The notes under the pieces were generated by a model. That model saw only the letters and a program-made list of their open reading frames with translations, was not told the origin of the DNA and searched no databases. From Diphasiastrum complanatum (Eukaryota; Streptophyta; Lycopodiopsida; Lycopodiales; Lycopodiaceae): DNA of 64,000 nucleotides. A program made the translations under genes and the position numbers. Position 1 is the stretch's first letter. Each line of letters opens with the position of its first letter. Positions 1 to 13,435 of this stretch are shown here, in pieces. The stretch is from assembly GCA_029204225.1 (NCBI GenBank), contig MU831955.1, positions 30,764 through 94,763 of the forward strand. Direction: 5' to 3'.

Positions 1-425
1 TTCAAAACAAATCAAAAAGTTGAAATCTGACCACCATGAAATTTTGCAGGATTACAAACTATTGAAAAGTTTCCAAATTTCCTAATATTCACAAAAGAAA
101 AAAAAAAAAAAAAAACAAATCAGCTAAATTTTGACAAACATTTTTATACAACCCTGTGTAAGGATGACAGCCTAAAAATAGCAAACATGCATGGTGTACC
201 TTAACATTGTTGACATTGAGTCCATGCATGTCAACTATACCAAAAGACTTTCACATATTGAAAAAGTCAATAAAGGTATACATTTAGCCTATATATGTAC
301 AGAGAGAGACACAAAAGATAATCACCAACTTAAATGGCTAGAATTATTGAGTCTTACAAAAAGTCCCTATCTTGGAAATTCGAGAGGGTTTGTTTCCAAC
401 CTTTAATGCTCTTTGCTTTTCTAAT

Positions 426-482
<57 letters not shown>
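426..482. repeat. Poly-G followed by (AG)n microsatellite
   Basis: A run of about 31 G is followed directly by about 13 AG units. It produces Gly-rich and Pro/Ser-Leu-rich frames on the two strands that are not genes. Homopolymer length here may be unreliable in an assembly. Confidence 0.95.
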
Positions 483-485
<3 letters not shown>

Positions 486-849
486 CCTAACTCCCACATT
501 GGAGAGGAATGTTGTGGAGTCCCATGAGGAACGAATTTGGAGATTCTGCATGAGCAGGTACCCAATGAAAAGAACATTGTTGATATTTCACCTCAACATG
601 GGAAAAGTTTAATCAAGGGCAAAGTCTATGTTGTAGATACTTATGAGGCTATAAAATTCACATTTTTTGCATATATATTGATTCATATGAATTATTGGAG
701 ATAAAGAGATGTGGAGAAGGGACCACAATTATATTTTTGAAAAACATGCTCAAATTATCGGAGAAGGCAATGCTTATAGGATGCTGCTGCTGTTGATGCT
801 GATGCTGTTGCTGTAGCTGATGGACATGGACATTGAACAGACAAAATGT

Positions 850-1390
850 GATCAATTAATCTGTGATGAGAATGTCAATATTGATAGACGGAACACGTTT
901 TATGCATTTTGATTAGGCCATGTGTATTTTAGGGTTTTGACAAACGCTAGTCAACATGACCTTCAATGGATTCCTGTGTTCACTATATCCCAAAATACAT
1001 ATTAGATATTCTGTTTTAACTGTGGGTTTCTGAGCTTCTTGTAAAATGTGTGTAAATGCAACCTTCAGAATGAAAAATGCAAAAAGCTAGTGTTTCTGTG
1101 AAAGCAAGAGTTTACGGAGGAAAAATAGCGAAGTATAGCTCCGTGACAGAGAAGGGGTGGCAAGTCACTTGTTAGGGTTTTGGGGAAACACTCAGATGTC
1201 ATCAAAAAAAGCTTAAAGAAGTTCTGGAATGTTCTATAAAGAGACCAGATTCTAAAATTTTGACGAGAATATACAAGCTTCTAAATGTGAGCCATAGGAT
1301 AGGACTGGAGAATCGTAGCTACTTAAAGCTGTAATTCAGGTTCAATTTTAGGGTTTTGCGACAAAAAATAGTAATATAATGATTTGATAG
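850..1390 (+). repeat. Diverged copy of GA-linked dispersed repeat
   Basis: The stretch near 865-945 (GAGAATGTCAAT ... TTTATGCATTTTGATT ... CC) resembles 50,386-50,450. The stretch near 1,350-1,385 (TTTTAGGGTTTTG then AAAAAATAGTAATA) resembles the ends at 4,190-4,225 and 51,770-51,795. It lacks a long flanking GA tract, so this may be an old copy. The assignment rests on motif order read by eye. Confidence 0.35.
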
Positions 1391-1713
1391 AGCGGCTTAA
1401 GCTCACGCACAAATATCAGAACCCATGCATCTGGATATACCTGTTGCCAAAACACAAAAGAGATGAATCTAATAACGTATTTGTGTCGACAATAAGCAGC
1501 ATTCCATGCTTGATACGATCACAAAATCCTACTTGAGGATTTATATTCCAAGTTAAATGTAGTGAAACACTTTCCACATTTTGGGAAATAGATGTTTTCC
1601 ACTAAAATCTTGCATATTCCCTTTAGTCTCTACATAAATGCAAGCTTTGTACTGACATGTACATTTATATTGACAGATATACCTGGCCCTCTTCATCAGT
1701 AGCTACATTTGTT

Positions 1714-1930
1714 TATATGTATATTTACATCCATCATACGCACTGTGGCATTCATTCATACAGCTCCAGCAAGGCTAATATACCATTCGCTATGAACTTC
1801 CCCATGTGACAGTCACAAGGATGTATATGTACATCCCATCATATGCACTGTGCCTTTCATTCATACAGCTCCAGCAAGGCTAATATACCATTCATTATGA
1901 ACTTTCCTTGTGACAGTCGCAAGGATTTGT
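1714..1930. repeat. Tandem duplication of the terminal coding segment
   Basis: Two abutting direct copies of about 107 bp, roughly 1,714-1,822 and 1,823-1,930. The second copy (higher coordinates) contains the last codons and stop of the TCP11-like gene. The first lies in the 3'UTR and repeats the same stop-codon context (AGCCTTGCTGGAGCTGTATGA region) with scattered substitutions. Confidence 0.85.
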
Positions 1931-3840
1931 AGAGAGGCCACCAATTTTGATACATGACCAATCAAAGAGCAACTTCCAACTCTCTTCAAAGCAGATTCGG
2001 ACACTGCAGTACCTTCTTTTCCAGTGCCCAGAATTAACATGCCTCTCATACTCGCCTTTATTGCTCCCGAAACAAGCTGAAATACATGGTCGTCAGGGTT
2101 AAGAGATTTTCCAAGTACTCTTGTCATCAGCTCTTCTCGTAGTAGAAGATTCGAGCTGGACTCACCACCAGTGAAATGGCACATCCGAGCTAGTAATGAA
2201 CCTATCTGGGGAATTGTTACTGCAGGTTCACTAAGAAGAGAATCAAGCTGTGACACCCCCATTTCTAGCACACTTTCCAAATTTGAACCAGAAACCTTGA
2301 CCTTTGCTAGTTCTTGTCTGACAAGCAGCAGCCTGGGAATTTTTTTCACAAAAAAGCAACAACAATTTAAATTGAGAATAACCAAGAATTGCCTCAAATC
2401 TCCTCCAATACCATGTTCTAACAAAAACTAAGTAAAGAGATTTACCCTGTTGCCATAACCACGACACGCTGGAAGTTATTTTGTGCATCTCTCAGCCTAT
2501 TCACATTAAGAACTAACGTTTCTGGAAGAGTCTCCTCTGTAGCAGCCTCGCAACTGCAGGCTATGTCTAGTGATCCAAGTCGGACAATTGTGTATATAGA
2601 ATCCCAAGCCGCCATAACAAACTCTTGATCTAATACGACAGAAACCACACAGCATGTAAGCAAGTAAATATGTTTCTCAGGAATATCTGTTAGGTTCTTG
2701 ACTTCTGCCTACAGAAAAACATATGTAACTGCAGTCGTCTACGGGAGGAAAGAGAACAGCAAGTTATACTTGAATGCATGAGAGAGAAAGACACACACAC
2801 ACACACACACACACCTGGATCTGGCAAGGAAGACTGCTGCATCACTCTTTCTGAACAAACTTTAGCAAGCCTACCACCAGTACACATAGACAATGGCATT
2901 GGTGATGCTGCAATAGGTGAACTTTCTATCTTTGCATTTGCAGCCCTTACTGCTGCCAAAGAGGCTTCAACTTCACTTTTTACTTGCTCTAATGTGCATT
3001 TAACATCTGAAACCCACTTTGCTGTTCGTGGGAGTTTCTGTGACATGATTGCAGTATATACTGGACTAGGAATTGAAGGTTTAAGAGGCAGTGCATAGCA
3101 CTTTGCAAAAGCCTTCTGTAGATACTCCACACCAGCAGAACCAGTCACCAATGAGGCAAGTGCACGAAGTCTAATGTTGTTGATGTCTTGCTTGAGAACC
3201 TGCAGAGGGATTATACAACATAAGAGTAATACCATTTGAAAATTCGAATGGTGATTTGAATCTTAATAACCATTCCCTTTATATTGCATAGGTTGTGACA
3301 GCAGGGGGCGACCAGAAAGAACACATATAGCACCTTTTCTAATATTTGCAATTGGAATAAAAATTCTCCCCACTACCATTCCATACTGATTGAACCCCAA
3401 GAATAGTATGTTCTCCACAACCTAAAGAATATTGACAAAATGAGAGGAGGTCTTCACAGCCTTACACGGATCCATCTTATATGTAATATACGCAAGACGT
3501 TACAACCACCTTAAGAAAGAGCCTTTGTTGTGTACCACCTTAAGAAAGAGCCTTTGTTGTGTATAGTAAAGGTCTTCACAGACATACTTTGAGCATAAAA
3601 GCCCCCTCGTCATTATTCAGATACTATTCCACATCTAGATCCATCTGAATAGTTGATGACAATAAGGGAAGGCGTGAAATAGAGGTGAACATGCTTAGAA
3701 ACATAAATTGCATTTTGAGAAACAAAACTGCACTAGGTCCTGGGCGTTGTTTTCTAGACACGTCCACAAAATCACATCCTGGGGATAGTTCAGTGATAAA
3801 AATAAGTATACAGCTTCCATTCAACAGACAAGTGTTTCTT

Positions 3841-3924
<84 letters not shown>

Positions 3925-4234
3925 TAGGCTGTTATAGAGAAAAAGCGAATCCTGAAATTCTATTGGGCCACATGTGCCCTAAAATGTCAACAACAGGCAG
4001 CTGAAGGGCAACGTGCAAATGACGACTGGCAGTTTTCTGGAACGTTCCATTTTCTGGAACTTTCGTAGAGAGAGATCTGGAAAGTTCTGTAGAGAGAGAA
4101 ACATATGCATGGTGAGAGAGAGAGAGAGAGTGGGATCCAGGGAGAATGATTTTTCATTTTTTAGGGTTTTTTTTGGGGTTAAGTTTTTTCTTAGGGTTTT
4201 GGGATGAGAAATAGCCATAAAGTGAGGTCTTGGG

Positions 4235-4286
<52 letters not shown>

Positions 4287-7200
4287 ACCTGCAACTGCTC
4301 AAATATAAAGCGCAGGCCTTCCACAAGAGCTTCATTGAAGGAGACTTCTGGGCTGGTGTCTGTGCTGTTGGCTCTAGATATATTTTCAAGTAATCTTTGA
4401 TGTGCTAATTTTGCATCTTCGTCCCGTACTGGAGCACCGAGCTTGACAATCATGTTCAAAGTGTAATCCAGAAGCCGACGCAAATATTCGAAGTCCTTAA
4501 TCCCTGAATTTAGGACCTGTAAATAAGTCAAGAGTATTAGACCTGCACCTAAAATATATGACCAATGGAAGAGAAACGGACAAAGAATATGCAATACTCA
4601 CAGAATGAAGATCTCCACACACAAAAGTAACACAAGTTTTAAGCCAAAGCCTGTATTCGCGTTTTCTATTTTGGCGTAACTTGGAACTTTTTCTCGGAAC
4701 AATCAAGCTTAGCTTGAGACCTAGAGATGGCTGAATATCCTGGACCTATGTAAGGGGCCCAATAAAAAAAATCTTTTGATAAATGTACAGAAATACAATG
4801 GGGGTCCAATAAAACCTCATTATCCCCCTTAGGGGCCAAAAATGAACAAATATTTTAAACCCAAGGTCTAATTATAACCATCCACACAATTGACTACATG
4901 AATTGTGATTCATCCATGCAGATCATAAAATTCATGAAAAATAAATCAACAAACCAGGGTCAAAAACACAAATTTCAGTTCAAGTAATAGAGAGAGATGC
5001 TAATCCCTGAAAGAACATGTACTTACAGAAGGGGGGTGCTGCTGCAGCAAATAACCGCTGGTTGACATGATAATGCCAATTAACTTGGACCAGAAGTACT
5101 CTAAATTGTAAAAAAGCATTAGAAAAAGAAACAAGTAGCAGCACCAAAAGGTACTATGGACTAGCCAGACTAAAAGTATCATAGAAAAGAGGAAGACATA
5201 AACAAGATGCTGACAGACACAATGATGAGTGCAGAAAAAGGAAAGGAAATCCAAACAACATGCTGACAGGGACGATGCATGGGCCCAAGGTTTTTTCAGA
5301 TGTAGCTGTAAAAAACTTAAGAACTCTCATCCGTACAGATCTTAATTGTCCTGACGGATTAGCATCAAACCAGGTAGGATAATGGTAACGTAACAGTAGA
5401 TGCACCAACGCCACTGAACTATATAAAGTCAAAGAAAAATATACTCATCGTACAGGAGTGAAGTCAAACAACAAGACGCTCACAAGCACAAAAATGATCT
5501 CACATACTTTTGTAGACTGATTATGGACTCAGGCCAGAACTATAATGGCAGTGAGATGTGTAGCCTACCTGACATAAAATTTCCAAGTCTAGGCACTCCC
5601 AAAGTTCCTGTTTCCAATCCTCTGGTATAAGGGATGCAAGATCATCCCTTATTTCCCTCACAAGGCTAACAACTCGTTCATAATCAGGTGGATCTTTGAC
5701 CAAGCAATCCAGAACAGAATCCCAAAAAGCCTTTTCCATTGTTGATTTTATTTGAGCCTGCATATTTATCCACAGATTTTCACAGAATAAAGAGAAAAAC
5801 TCATATATTTAGCACTTACGATACAATTGCCAGAAAAACACAGTAGTGTATATATGTAATTGCTTTTCCAAAATTTAGTGTTTGGTGGAGATGATAACCT
5901 GGATGTTGGTTATTGAGTTGCTTTGCTCTTCCTTGATTGATATGCTTTGTTCCTGGATCATCTTTTGTATATTCATTCCCTTGAACTTCCAACTAGGATC
6001 GTGAAGCATCTCATTCACAATCTGTTCATTCGTGAACCCCGTGTTGTGGAAATCAGCTGAAGCATTCACAGGCAAATCGTTCAATGTATTATTACAGCCT
6101 TTCCCTGCAAAATCTCCTGAACTGGATTGAGGCTTGGAACTTGGTGAAGAAAACAAAGATCGGGCAACTTTAGATCGAGGTTTGCGCCTTATCTGCTGCT
6201 CATCGCTTGAACTAGAAGAAGAAGATGGGGAAGATATAGGAGATGAGGAGGAAAAAGAAAATGGTGAAGGTAGCGATGCTCCACTCTTTCTGGCCTCGCT
6301 ATATTTAACTCGAACAACTGAGAGAGCCTCCTGCATCTTACCAACTCCTGATTGTCCAGTGAGATGAAAGACTCTATCGTGCAGCAACTTTTGGTCTTCC
6401 AATACCTGAAACAGGTAGTAGGTACATCATAAGCATGGGAAGCAAGACCAAGATATAGAACAAATATGCAGCATGTTTCAAGCTCCAATATAAAGGTTTG
6501 AAGATGTGAGATTTTACACCTCAAAATTGCACAATAATCCATTTTTCGAAAAAGAAAAGCATGGAATAAGAATCCGTATCCTTAAAATGAGGAACTAATT
6601 CTTAAAGCCTCTTTAAGGATTAAAATATGAAAAATGCCTCAAAGATGCTAGGGAGGTTAAGTCTTCAAGCTGACCTGTTTCTGGATAGCCTGAGAATCAT
6701 GGCTTAGGTCTGACCCATCATTGTTAGGGATCATTCCACATTTTTGCAACATAGAAGCCTCTAACTGGCAAGCCACTCGGATCAAATCCTCTTCAAGCGA
6801 CTGAGCATCTTTTACTTTCCAAACAACGAAGTGATAAAGATATGAGCACCAGGCACTGTCAAATGAAACAAGTTGAGCAGAAAAGGTTCTCATAGGGGAG
6901 GACTGACAAGGTGTTGACAATTGATCGTATGTATCAATCAGCTGCTTTTCATGAACTGAGGTTGGAGAAAGAGGGCGAGATGACGGACTGCTACAAGATG
7001 GACCATCTAAGATAATAGAAACTAGTGTTTCAAATTCTGGCAGCAATTTTGCAGCAGCTTCAGCCAGTGCAACCTCATGATCTCCTCTAATGCTGAACAC
7101 AGCATCTGGATGCCCCATAATCATGTAGGCACATAGAAAGACACGTGCAGGGTACCTTTCAAACTCTCTGTCTTCAAATGTGTGCCCATCCTTGCCTTTT

Positions 7201-10200
7201 CCTGAAACTCTTCCTACTTCCACAGCCCCCAATTTATTATTATTAGAACCTTGCAAATTACCTCTTCTGCTGGCACGACCTGCAGCTCCTGTTTTCCGTT
7301 GTACTGGAGATAACCGCTTTAAAAGGTGATCAACATTACCAACACCACTTTGTCTGGAAGTGGACAACAAAAGCCTACTCTCAATGCGGCCCAGAAGAGC
7401 TTTTACACTGCGCAAAGTTCCTGAAGATGTGATCCTTGCTGCCAACTGCTCAAATGGGAGAGATGAAAGAGACAGTTGATTCATAGCACATGCAGCATAC
7501 TCCTGTGCCAAGGTATGGGTTGTGCGTCTGGAACGTCGAAATTGCCTCCAGCACCTGTTACGAGGGAGCAATAAGCAAATGAGACTGTATCCAGCTTTCT
7601 TGGAAGAAGAAGATATGAATTATAGATCACAGGTGCAGTTCACAAGCAGTATAATGGGAAAAAAATCAATGTTACCTTGTTAGTTTGCGACAAAGGCGAT
7701 CCCCATGCTTGGACATCTTGTGACCATGATTATGACAAGCACCACGACAACCTCCTCTTTGTTGCAGATACTCTGCTCGTTGTCTTTTGGCCTGCAATAT
7801 CAAGTTGTGAGTAGCCAACCAAAATATCACACACAAATGATGTATGTCTCTTTATGAGATTCAAATAAATCCAAATGCACAAATTCAAATTCGAGAGGGT
7901 TAGCATTGTCATTGAGCGATTCTAAATTCTAAGAATTAAGTACACAGAGATAAAATTCCAAAAAATAGATTCTTAGACAAAATTTTAGCCAGCATACCAT
8001 ACTTACTATGAGCTCAATCAGTACCCAAGCATAAATTGCTATCAGGGCAAACAAGATACATTTATTTGCTCTCTATATATCCACAACATATTAAGTATTT
8101 CAAAAACGCATCCTACCCTGGATAGACGAGCCTCCAAATTTTCCTTTTTCTTTCGTAGCTCTAATTCTCTTTCTCTCACAACAGAATTTGCCACCTTTCT
8201 TGCTTGCAAAACTATTGCCTTTGCGCGGCTCTTTTCTGCCTCCAAGAGGCACGCCCGCTTCTCTTCTGCTGCTGCAATTTTTTGGCAGATAGTAGCTCGA
8301 AGTGCTTCTATCCTTTCTCTGTCCTTTCCTTCTTGTGTCATTCGCTGTGTAAGAGATTGAGCAACTCGTTCATGGGCAAGAGCCCTTCGTTGTTTTTCTG
8401 CCTCAAGGAGAGCCAACCTGTTTAATTCTGCTTGTTGCACGCGGTACTCAACTTTTGACCCCAGTTCCTCTCTCTCTCTTTCTGCTCGTAGTTGAGCCTC
8501 AGTTTTTGCAGCAACTCGCAGCTCATGTAACTTTGCCAAACGCATTTGGTCCTGAGTCAAAAGATCCATCCTGCAACAATGGCTCATCAATGAGTATGAC
8601 AGAGCATGTCAACACTAGGAACATTATACCCAACTCAGAAAGAAAACTGACAATAGTTCTTTAGGTTGATTTCTGTTCCTAGATCTATAGGTTTACACTT
8701 TAAGTGTTCCAACACATGGTCATATCTCTTGGGTTCAAATTTTCCAGATTCATCCATATACACATAAGGATCAAAAGATGACCCCAATGGAGAGAACAGG
8801 CCATCTCAGGACTATCAACTGACGCCCTATCAGCAATCCATCATTAAGGCATCATCCAGTTAATTATAAGCTGAATACATACAGTACTTGGCACCCTATG
8901 GCAGCATATAGCACAGCTAGACAGCCTCCAATTGGCAACCTTAACTGCATACCATCTTAAATTATTATAGCTTCATGAATTTCATGAAAGGTAGCTTTTT
9001 AAAACACACAAAAGGACCTCAAAAATGTGACAGCAAGTTCAGGCCAAATACAGTATTCTAATCTGCTACTGAGAAGCAGAAATATGAAACATACATGTTC
9101 TGCATGGACAACATCAGTGTCTTATCATGTTCATGCCACATTGGTAGTAACTAGAAGTGAGATTTCACCACAGTCAACTTCTTACATAGGACAAGAAGAA
9201 ATTATTTTGCCCCTTCTTTTTCTCTCAATGTTAACATTCATTGCCATATTTGCTCCTTTCAATAAACATGGGTACTAAGTAGAAAGGAGCTTTCAGCACC
9301 ATCAACTTCTTACATAGGACAACAAGAACCTTATTTTGTTCCTTCTTTTTCTCTCAATGTTAATAATATTCATTGCCATTTAGTCCCTATTTGCTCCCAA
9401 TAAACATCTTCACACTATAATGCTACTTTCGAATTTCATTCTATCATCCTAAACCTTTATCATAATATGATTTCATTGTTGATTTTCAAAGTTTGAATTT
9501 TATCTTTTCTTCACTAAGTCATTGCCCAGAACAGCTGCCTGTAAAAGGAAAAACCATGAATTTTGCACATTATGAAAGTGACATGGGATATTTCCACACA
9601 ATCTACAAATTTTACTTCTTTATGTTTTATTTAAAGTATCATAAATTAGCAGTTCTATATTTGAAGCTTTTATATGCTCAATTGAACTCAAGGTCATTTG
9701 CCAGATCAATTGCTACGACCCTACTTTCATTCTTTTGATGCATTGTTATGTTTTGATACCATTCCATCCATCTAATTTAATTTTTCTCTGTTTTCATTAT
9801 GACATGCTGCCCACAGTGCACAACATGAATCTGTCATGGCCTATTTCTACATAGTTCATAACGTGTTGAATAACTTAATAGAACTTTATTTACTTACAGC
9901 TTTTATTTCTACAAATTTACAGAGAACATGTTAGACTAGCAATTTTTATTTCTAGATTCATGTGCTTGATTGAGTTGAGTCAAGGTCACTCATCAACTCA
10001 AATTCTCTATACCCTGCCTGTAGGGGGAAGTCCAAATATTTTTTCCAGACTCTATTTGACTTGATCAGTTAAAGATGTAACCCTTCACCTTTTCTGCTCT
10101 GCTGCAAAGAGTCTAGCTGCAAGTTTTCCCCCAAGATCCTTTCGCAGTGGAGACGATGTGCTAGATTTTGGCCTTGCCTTGGCTTTGTTGACTAACCATT

Positions 10201-11552
10201 CATGAAATTGCTGCACAATTTCACCAACATACAACAATCACTCTGACAGTCAAGCAAATTTCATGCATAATCGTGTTTCGGATTAAAGTTCTAAAATCGA
10301 CTAACTTAGATGCTCACGAAGCTCATTTTGCATTGATTATCACCAAACAAGAGGTCCATACTGTGTTGGTTATTTTGAATATCTTCATAAAATCAAAAGA
10401 ACCACCCTAGATAGTGACATCTCATGAAACAGTCAAATATTCCATGTTGATCAGCAAAATTGAAGCCACATATAGGTGTTCTGGGGAACTGGCAAAGCTA
10501 ACTCCTTTGGGATGTCAAGCTAATCCAACATTTTAAATATAGAGATAAATCACATAGTTACTCCTTGCTCCTTCCGAAAATCTCTGTACTTTTATACTAT
10601 CACTAATCTATAGATAGTAGCCCACTAGCCTTCCTTGATAATTTACTTACAGTCAAACCATTCTACCCAGCTTTCGATGTAAACAATTTACATACAAAAC
10701 CAGATGCTTGTGCTGAGCATAAGCAGCTAAATGTGCATAAGTGAATTTGTGTCTGACATAGAACACAGCGTATGCTTATGGCAACAAATTAAAAAAGCTC
10801 AACTGAGAAAAGATGTGAAGGCAGAAACCATAGCATTTGAAAGTACCCAAGGTTATTATGAGGCAAGCAGCAGTTCAATGACTCAGAAGCAAGTTTTTCT
10901 AGTATGGAGTGAAACAATGGATTCTTACTGTAACAAGTTGCAGAAAAAATCGAAACTACGCAAAGTGAGTAGCCAACCTTATAGCTAAACCCACCAATCA
11001 ATAAAGTAGTAAAGGATCTCAAAACAAATCAGAAAGATAAACTAACTAGGCAAAAAAGGAAATAAAAGAAACCAAAAGTGGCTAAACTTTTCACAAATGT
11101 TAAAAGAATAGTGCTCCTATTGTCATCTTTTGGCCACCACTGAAGTCAGCTATAATTATTATATCACTTAAAATGACATCCGCTCAGATTGTGGCTAAAT
11201 TCAGATTGTCAGATTCTATAATCATAGTTGATTAGAATGTTGCCACGGACCCCAAACTCCCAGTAGCAAAAGTTATGTTTCTTCAGATCTAATGAACAAA
11301 AAGAAAAAACTTGAAAACCACCTGTCGTCTTAAGTCTGCCTCCTTTAGCTTCGCCTTTATTTCCTCAAGGCTTGCAGGTGACTTTGTCTTGTTCTCTGTT
11401 GCTCTTTGCAGCCGTTTGATGATGCGTTTTGGAACAAGAAAGGTTGACCCAGGGCTTTCTTCATTATCTATCTCAAATGCAATACCTGGACTGGAACTAT
11501 GCATTATTTCACCAGCAGCACTTAGGAGGTCAACTTCAACAGATGTCGCCAT
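1861..11552 (-). CDS. TCP11-like (T-complex protein 11 family) protein, complete, 11 coding exons
   Basis: Coding exons, in transcription order: 11552-11322, 10210-10089, 8570-8117, 7791-7676, 7554-6675, 6405-5899, 5757-5569, 4516-4289, 3199-2815, 2704-2446, 2332-1861. All introns are GT-AG and all phases join without a stop, giving 1,280 residues, close to the length I know for plant TCP11 proteins (about 1,100-1,200). The start is MATSVEV, followed by FLVPKRIIKRLQRA. Residues about 115-310 form a charged coiled coil (MRLAKLHELRVAAKTEAQLR, then RAEYLQQRGG). Residues 308-600 contain RCWRQFRR. A Ser-rich linker lies near 625-650, and the TCP11 domain spans about 770-1,250 (WDSVLDCLVKDPPDYERVV, IYLLTCC). 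The family includes yeast Sok1 and mammalian TCP11; the plant role is not established. The acceptor of the 2704 exon is a GTAGGCAG pair, and only the downstream AG keeps frame. Three introns carry microsatellites or repeats. Confidence 0.93.
2791..2814. repeat. (AC)12 microsatellite forming a splice donor
   Basis: On the sense (minus) strand the exon ends ...CCAG and the intron begins directly with (GT)12. The 5' splice site is therefore the first unit of the microsatellite. Repeat-length change would leave the GT donor intact but alter donor positions +3 to +6 only if units were interrupted. Confidence 0.95.
3844..3920. repeat. (GT)n-(GA)n compound microsatellite in an intron
   Basis: About 25 GT units run straight into about 14 GA units, within the intron between the coding exons at 4289-4516 and 2815-3199. 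It forms the left border of a GA-linked repeat copy. The same compound (GT)n-(GA)n arrangement recurs at 50,167-50,235. Confidence 0.95.
3921..4236 (+). repeat. GA-linked dispersed repeat copy in a TCP11 intron
   Basis: It begins AATGTAGGCTGTTAT directly after the GA tract and contains GGGCCACATGTGCCCTAAAATGTCAAC. It ends TTAGGGTTTTGGGATGAGAAATAGCC before the next GA tract. The start is shared with 38,874 and 39,276 and with 50,805; the GGGC..CATGTGCCCTAAA core with 50,430-50,450; the end with 51,770 and 51,930. No open frame or terminal inverted repeat is visible, so this is probably a non-autonomous element or a repeat spread with the microsatellite. Confidence 0.6.
4237..4285. repeat. (GA)n microsatellite abutting a splice donor
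   Basis: About 24 GA units. On the sense strand the exon end CAG is followed by GTGCTCTCTCT..., so the pyrimidine repeat starts at intron position +4. Such a tract would look like a polypyrimidine tract beside the donor. Confidence 0.95.
9145..9410. repeat. Tandem duplication inside an intron, shared by both copies
   Basis: Two direct units of about 130 bp (AACTAGAAGTGAG...CAACTTCTTACATAGGACAA...TTTTTCTCTCAATGTTAA...). The same pair is present at about 35,335-35,610 in copy B, so this tandem duplication predates the segmental duplication. Confidence 0.8.
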
Positions 11553-13435
11553 GTCATAGATTTCATTCAACAGCCCTGATCATATAACCACTATGAAGGT
11601 GAAAAAGTATGCTCAAAATACAAAGCCTATCGATCACCAAATGAAAAGCAAGTCAACAGTAACTAAAGGATAAATTTCTTTCATGCAATTGGGATAAGGA
11701 AGCTCCTATACAGCTGACGCCGTCAACACTCAAATTCTAGCTTTTTCCTCTCAAAATGCAAAAGGGTTAAAACAGTATTAGCTTCCAGAAGGACTCATTT
11801 GGGCCATTACGTTTTCCCTAGTTTGCATCTTATTCACAAAGCATGATTGCCAACAAACAAAACAGTGTTAGCTTCTGAAAGCAATACGTATTTCCCAGGC
11901 TGTATCTGATTCAAAAAAATGAATTCGTCGTTTGATCTCAAACTTATATTCAACAAGCAAAGGCATGCTGCGCTGATCTCGACTTCCAGATAATTACTCA
12001 ATCTTAGACACAGAACAGCTTACATACATCCAATAAATACGAAGACTTCGGCTGCCCCACTTCAGTAACGTCTCACCAAAATTCCTAGGGATGTCATAAC
12101 TTCCCAAACGCAAAACATTTACAAGCACACTGTTTAGCCTCCTCCCTGCAAGTTAATAGCTGCTGTGAAGTTGAAGTTTTAGCACCTCGACTTCTTCTCT
12201 AGTAAGATGCTTTAAGCTTTTGACACTGACACGGAAATTCAAGCTTTTAATACTAATACAAGATTTTGAACTTCCAATCAAGTAATAGTGTACCCCAAAC
12301 AGAGATTTTAGAGCCCCGAGAGCAGCACATAACGAGGGGGTAAATATTAAACTATGTAGCGTGTAGGTCCAAAAAACTCCAGCCACTTTTATGCAAAATA
12401 TGGCTTTCCTAAAAAGAATTGGCTTTAATTGAAGGCACCAAAGTAGCCTCCTAATTTTGAAAATGGCATTTCAGTGGTGTTGAAATTGAAAAACTCCCCT
12501 GACTTCATACAGAACACTTGCCATATTTTTAGAACTCCAGAAAAAAGACAAAAGGACCATACGAGCCAAGCCCCAACAGCAAAATTACAATTAATGGCGC
12601 CATCACAGACTTGATTTGCAAATATACTGAATATTACATTCAGATGCAGTCGTAAACGTTTAAGGAGTAACTAGAAAACCAAAGAGAAAAGAGGATTGGG
12701 TTGCCTCTCAGGTCCAAGAACCAATAAAGAGATTACAAGTCGTTGAATCATGCCAAGAAGGCCAAGGGAAAGTAGTCCAGTTCGTTGGCTGCAGTTATAC
12801 AAGGACAAAAACAGCGTCCTGGCGATAATATAGACCTTTTTATGAACCATGGAACCGTCGAGTTCTCACAAGGATGTGAATTCTGGAATTTGTAGAAGAG
12901 TTTATGGATTTCATGAAAGTTTAGCAATAGTTTTTCTGCATAGTGTTGTTATTATAAAAATATGCTGCTCACATGAGAAGTAAAATCTCTGAAGAAAAGA
13001 TGATCCTCTGCAAAAAAGTTTTTAAGAAAACAGAAAAATTTATTCCTCTCATGAGCAGGAAACGAACCTCTGCGGGCACAAAAACATCTAAAATGCAAGC
13101 ATCAAACGCTCAAAGGTTATTACAGAGAGTGATAGGCAAGACATATATGAGAGACATTATTAGTCCCCTCTTTCAGCCAATAAAAGCAAAGAACTTAGAC
13201 ATATATATGACATTAACTGCGCAAGCATAGCGTGCCGTACAATTGCAGATCAGCGTTATGAACCTGAACTTCAACTTATTCCATCATTCAATAGCTTACT
13301 CACCTTCCACGATCAATTGCTGATAGAAACCAGCAGATCTATCTAAGCAGGTCAGTAACGGAAACAGGAAACATAATCAGCAAAACCAGAACAAACAAAT
13401 CTGCATCAAAGCAAACTCGAAAAGCAAAATCTCAC

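Larger units (their letters stand above)
1..1713. other. 3' flank of the TCP11-like gene; no gene seen
   Basis: AT-rich sequence with short open frames only. It holds an A-run near 100-115, a poly-G/(AG)n tract at 426-482, a short CAG/CTG-like imperfect repeat near 780-815 that makes a Gln/His-rich shadow frame, and a diverged copy of the GA-linked repeat family. The 3'UTR of the minus-strand gene must run into this stretch, but I see no perfect AATAAA signal close below the stop codon. Confidence 0.6.
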
